A stretch of 25,896 bases of DNA, taken from NCBI GenBank assembly GCA_041593595.1, contig JBFHNV010000069.1, positions 1 to 25,896 on the forward strand, written 5' to 3'. The position numbers and the translations under genes are program-made. The stretch's first letter is position 1. Each line of letters opens with the position of its first letter. Shown piece after piece: positions 23,421 to 25,896 of this stretch. The notes under the pieces were generated by a model. That model saw only the letters and a program-made list of their open reading frames with translations, was not told the origin of the DNA and ran no database searches. Source of the stretch: JBFHNV01 sp041593595 (GTDB taxonomy: Bacteria; Pseudomonadota; Gammaproteobacteria; HK1).

Positions 23421-23786
23421 ATGCTCGAGCGAGTCGCAGCCGTGCTGTTGGCCGGGTACCTGCCCCTGGCCGCTGCCAACGACTTCCCGACCCAGGCCCG
23501 GGTGGAGTTCGTGCTGAGCTGCATGCAGGCCATGGGGGGGCAGAGCTACGACACCCTGTATCCCTGCGTGTGCGAGCTGGACCGCATCGCCTCGGTGCTG
23601 AGCTACGCGGAGTACACCCAGGCGGAGACGCTGAGCTTCCTGTACTCCACGCCCGGCGAGCGCGGCGGGATCTTCCGCGACGCGGTCTCGGACGCCCGCA
23701 AGCGGGTGGAGGAACTGGAGGCATTGCGCGAGAGCGCCCGGGCCGCGTGCGTGGTGAAGAGGCTGAAGGCACCCGGGTCACAATGA
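23421..23786 (+). CDS. Small exported four-cysteine protein adjacent to xoxF
   Basis: A 121-residue protein with a signal peptide (residues 1-19; cleavage before NDFPTQ) and a mature domain of about 100 residues. It has four cysteines: C34, C49, C51 and C110, suited to two disulfides or a redox/metal site. The sequence DFPTQARVEFVLSCMQAMGG and the YDTLYPCVCELDRIASVLSYAEY region resemble unnamed small proteins I recall next to quinoprotein dehydrogenase genes. The C-terminal half is helical (RKRVEELEALRESARAAC). The ATG has GGGGGA about 7 bases upstream. It lies 290 bp before xoxF on the same strand. No function is known. Confidence 0.8.
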   Translation: MLERVAAVLLAGYLPLAAANDFPTQARVEFVLSCMQAMGGQSYDTLYPCVCELDRIASVLSYAEYTQAETLSFLYSTPGERGGIFRDAVSDARKRVEELEALRESARAACVVKRLKAPGSQ

Positions 23787-23862
23787 CCCATTGCTGCACC
23801 ACAGCACGCCCGCGCCCTCGGCGCGACGTGACTCTTTCCCGGGGATCTGCCGACGGGCGCCG

Positions 23863-24076
23863 CATAATCTAGATCCGCCCGGGATTTCACCGTAATCTGC
23901 TTCCTACAGCTGGAGAAGAACCAGAGGGGACCTTCGGCAGGAGGCTCGACGGGAACCCGCTTCGGCCTCGTTCCGCCCGAGCGTGTCGTGATCCTCTCGA
24001 CGACTGAATTCATGCTGTGCCTGCCGACCCTCGCGTGGCGGCAGGAGGGAGCAGTTCGCCAAACGGAGGAAACCCG
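23863..24076 (+). promoter_or_regulatory. xoxF upstream region and structured leader
   Basis: CATAAT (23863-23868), overlapped by TAATCT (23865-23870), with a second TAATCT at 23893, are -10-like; no good -35 is present. The region then contains GCTCG/CGAGC (23944-23948 with 23978-23982) enclosing GGAAC/GTTCC (23952-23956 with 23970-23974). GTCGT/ACGAC follows (23985-23989 with 24000-24004), then CCTGCCG/CGGCAGG (24020-24026 with 24039-24045). A second CGGCAGGAGG copy at 23935-23944 could pair with the same CCTGCCG, giving two mutually exclusive folds. The ribosome site GGAGGA is at 24065-24070. Confidence 0.45.
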
Positions 24077-25885
24077 ATGAGAAGTACAAGAGCCGGCATT
24101 TTCGCCGCGGCATTGGCGCTGGCCGCAGCCGCGCCCGGTGCCGCTTACGCAAACGACGGCCTGCTGGCGCTGTCGAAGAACCCCAACAACTGGGCCATGT
24201 GGGGCGGCACCTATGACGGCGCCCGCTACAGCCAGTTGAGCCAGATCAACCGCGACAACGTCAGGCGTCTGCAGGTCGCGTGGACCTTCTCCACCGGTGT
24301 GCTGCGCGGTCACGAGGGCGGCCCGCTCGTGATCGGGGACACCATGTACGTGCACACCCCGTTCCCCAACAAGGTCTTCTCCATCAATCTGGCGGATCAG
24401 ACCATCAACTGGAGCTACGTCCCGAAGCAGGATCCGGACACCATCCCGGTCATGTGCTGCGACACCGTCTACCGCGGTCTCGCGTACGCCGACGGGCGCA
24501 TCTTCCTGCAGCAGGCCGACACCACCCTGGTGGCGCTGGACGCCAACACGGGCAAGGTGCTGTGGAAGTCCGTGAACGGCGACCCGAAGAAGGGGGAGAC
24601 CAACACCAACTCGCCGATCGTCATCAAGGACAAGGTGTACACGGGCATCAGCGGCGGTGAGTTCGGCGTGCGCGGCTTCCTGGCCGCCTACAACGTGGCC
24701 GACGGCAAGCTGGCATGGAAGGCTTACAGCACCGGTCCCGACGACGAGATGCTGATCGATCCCGAGAAGACCACCGAGATGCTGAAGCCGGTGGGCAAGG
24801 ACTCGAGCCTGAAGAGCTGGAAGGGCGACCAGTGGAAGATCGGCGGCGGCACCACCTGGGGCTGGTACACCTACGATCCGGAGCTGAACCTGATCTATTA
24901 CGGAACGGGCAACCCCAGCACCTGGAATCCGGTGGTGCGTCCCGGCGACAACAAGTGGTCGATGACCATCTTCGCCCGTGACGCCGACAGCGGCATGGCG
25001 AAGTGGGTCTACCAGATGACGCCGCACGACGAGTGGGACTACGACGGCGTCAACGAGAGCATCCTGGCCGACATCGATATCGGGGGCAGCAAGCGCAAGG
25101 TGCTGGTGCACTTCGATCGCAACGGCTTCGGCTACACCCTGGACCGGGTGACCGGCGAGCTGCTGGTGGCGGAGAAGTACGATCCGGCGGTGAACTGGGC
25201 GACGCACGTGGACATGAAGACCGGCCGTCCCCAGGTGGTGGCCCAGTACAGCACCCACCAGCAGGGCGAGGACGTCAACACCAAGAACGTGTGCCCGGCC
25301 GCCCTCGGGTCGAAGGACCAGCAGCCGGCCGCCTACTCCCCGAAGACCGGGCTGTTCTACGTGCCCACGAACCACGTGTGCATGGACTACGAGCCGTTCA
25401 AGGTGGAGTACGTCGCGGGGCAGCCCTACGTGGGGGCAACCCTGAGCATGTTCCCGGCCGGACGGGTCATGAACGACGGCACGGACAACCTGGGCAACTT
25501 CATCGCCTGGGATGCGGCCACGGGCAAGATCGTGTGGTCGCTGCCGGAGCAGTTCTCCGTGTGGAGCGGCGCGCTGGCCACGGCCGGCGACGTGGTCTTC
25601 TACGGCACCCTGGACGGCTACCTCAAGGCCGTGGATGCCAAGACCGGCGCGGAGCTGTGGAAGTTCAAGACCCCGTCCGGGATCATCGGCAACGTCAACA
25701 CCTGGACCCACGGCGGGACGCAGTACATCGGCGTTCTCTCGGGTATCGGCGGCTGGGCCGGCATCGGCATGGCCGCGGGCCTCGAGGGTGACACGGAAGG
25801 GCTGGGTGCGGTCGGCGCCTACAAGGCACTGTCGCGGCACACCCAGCTCGGCGGTGTCCTGACCGTGTTCGCGCTTCCTGACTGA
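24077..25885 (+). CDS. xoxF: Lanthanide-dependent PQQ methanol/alcohol dehydrogenase XoxF
   Basis: Periplasmic quinoprotein oxidising methanol (and possibly other alcohols) to aldehyde, passing electrons to a c-type cytochrome. The 602-residue protein has a signal peptide ending AYA-ND (cleavage after residue 25) and an eight-bladed propeller. Key residues: the vicinal disulfide CC at 127-128; metal ligands E195 (SGGEFGVRG) and N279 (GTGNPSTWN); and PHDEWDYDGVNE with the catalytic D321 and D323. The second aspartate, two residues later, is the hallmark of lanthanide-binding XoxF and PedH enzymes; calcium MxaF has Ala there. Overall sequence strongly resembles the XoxF5 group. GGAGGA precedes the ATG by 6 bp; an upstream in-frame GTG is not a better start. 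The cytochrome and XoxJ genes would be expected further right. Confidence 0.97.
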   Translation: MRSTRAGIFAAALALAAAAPGAAYANDGLLALSKNPNNWAMWGGTYDGARYSQLSQINRDNVRRLQVAWTFSTGVLRGHEGGPLVIGDTMYVHTPFPNKVFSINLADQTINWSYVPKQDPDTIPVMCCDTVYRGLAYADGRIFLQQADTTLVALDANTGKVLWKSVNGDPKKGETNTNSPIVIKDKVYTGISGGEFGVRGFLAAYNVADGKLAWKAYSTGPDDEMLIDPEKTTEMLKPVGKDSSLKSWKGDQWKIGGGTTWGWYTYDPELNLIYYGTGNPSTWNPVVRPGDNKWSMTIFARDADSGMAKWVYQMTPHDEWDYDGVNESILADIDIGGSKRKVLVHFDRNGFGYTLDRVTGELLVAEKYDPAVNWATHVDMKTGRPQVVAQYSTHQQGEDVNTKNVCPAALGSKDQQPAAYSPKTGLFYVPTNHVCMDYEPFKVEYVAGQPYVGATLSMFPAGRVMNDGTDNLGNFIAWDAATGKIVWSLPEQFSVWSGALATAGDVVFYGTLDGYLKAVDAKTGAELWKFKTPSGIIGNVNTWTHGGTQYIGVLSGIGGWAGIGMAAGLEGDTEGLGAVGAYKALSRHTQLGGVLTVFALPD

Positions 25886-25896
25886 CCTTCGGTCGG

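Noticed and set aside
24017..24076. Upstream GTG as the xoxF start
   Set aside because: It would add 20 residues before a perfect signal peptide and lacks a ribosome site as good as GGAGGA before the ATG at 24077.
23603..25840. 745-codon minus-strand open frame opposite xoxF
   Set aside because: His/Val/Leu-rich shadow of xoxF codons; the plus strand encodes a full conserved enzyme.
1..25896. tRNA or rRNA genes
   Set aside because: No cloverleaf with a GTTCGANTC-type T-arm or rRNA-like segment was recognised by eye; a tRNA scan would settle this.

Overview
The window is GC-rich, densely coding, bacterial chromosomal DNA. Its content points to a proteobacterium, probably a Gammaproteobacterium with methylotrophic ability. 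The pointers are a XoxF-type PQQ dehydrogenase with its accessory genes, a reverse trans-sulfuration pair, an FHA protein and a DUF6279-type lipoprotein. The lineage is inference from gene content; no rRNA or tRNA was seen to anchor it.

Left part (1-8127): a 3-hydroxyisobutyrate dehydrogenase-family oxidoreductase cut by the window edge, then cystathionine beta-synthase and a cystathionine gamma-lyase/synthase. A 340-bp gap between those two holds an unusual element of about 185 bp with 25-bp inverted ends. On the minus strand follow a Gfo/Idh/MocA oxidoreductase coupled to a lipoprotein, an FHA-domain protein with a clear promoter and operator-like palindrome in an AT-rich pocket, and a class V aminotransferase.

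Middle part (8128-13065): tag (3-methyladenine DNA glycosylase I) preceded by a REP-like GC-rich palindrome, then a 593-bp gap with nested palindromes and a decayed IS3-type transposase fragment. Next come a DUF2254 membrane protein and a convergent membrane-anchored endonuclease/exonuclease/phosphatase protein, which look less GC-rich than their surroundings, and an exported pentapeptide-repeat protein.

Right part (13291-25885) is the most interesting region: a lanthanide/PQQ alcohol oxidation locus. One tightly coupled plus-strand operon carries an SsuABC/TauABC-like importer (binding protein, permease, ATPase) fused by ATGA overlaps to a second ABC system of the PQQ-dependent alcohol dehydrogenase type (ATPase, YVTN beta-propeller, binding protein, ABC-2 permease). 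That second system belongs to the family of the Pseudomonas Ped and Methylobacterium Lut transporters, which are tied to lanthanide uptake. Around it are a SoxYZ-like fusion carrier and a metallo-beta-lactamase-fold hydrolase (minus), a CXXCW rhodanese-like protein (plus), a DUF3280/DUF2380-like exported protein (minus), a small four-cysteine exported protein (plus) and XoxF itself, complete at the right edge. XoxF has the Asp-x-Asp motif of lanthanide enzymes and follows a leader with mutually exclusive hairpins. The cytochrome (xoxG), xoxJ, pqq genes and a TonB receptor are not in the window.

The best candidates for new biology are the role of the SsuABC-like importer in the lanthanide/PQQ operon, the predicted thiol relay (SoxYZ-like, metallohydrolase, CXXCW, four-Cys protein), and the structured xoxF leader.
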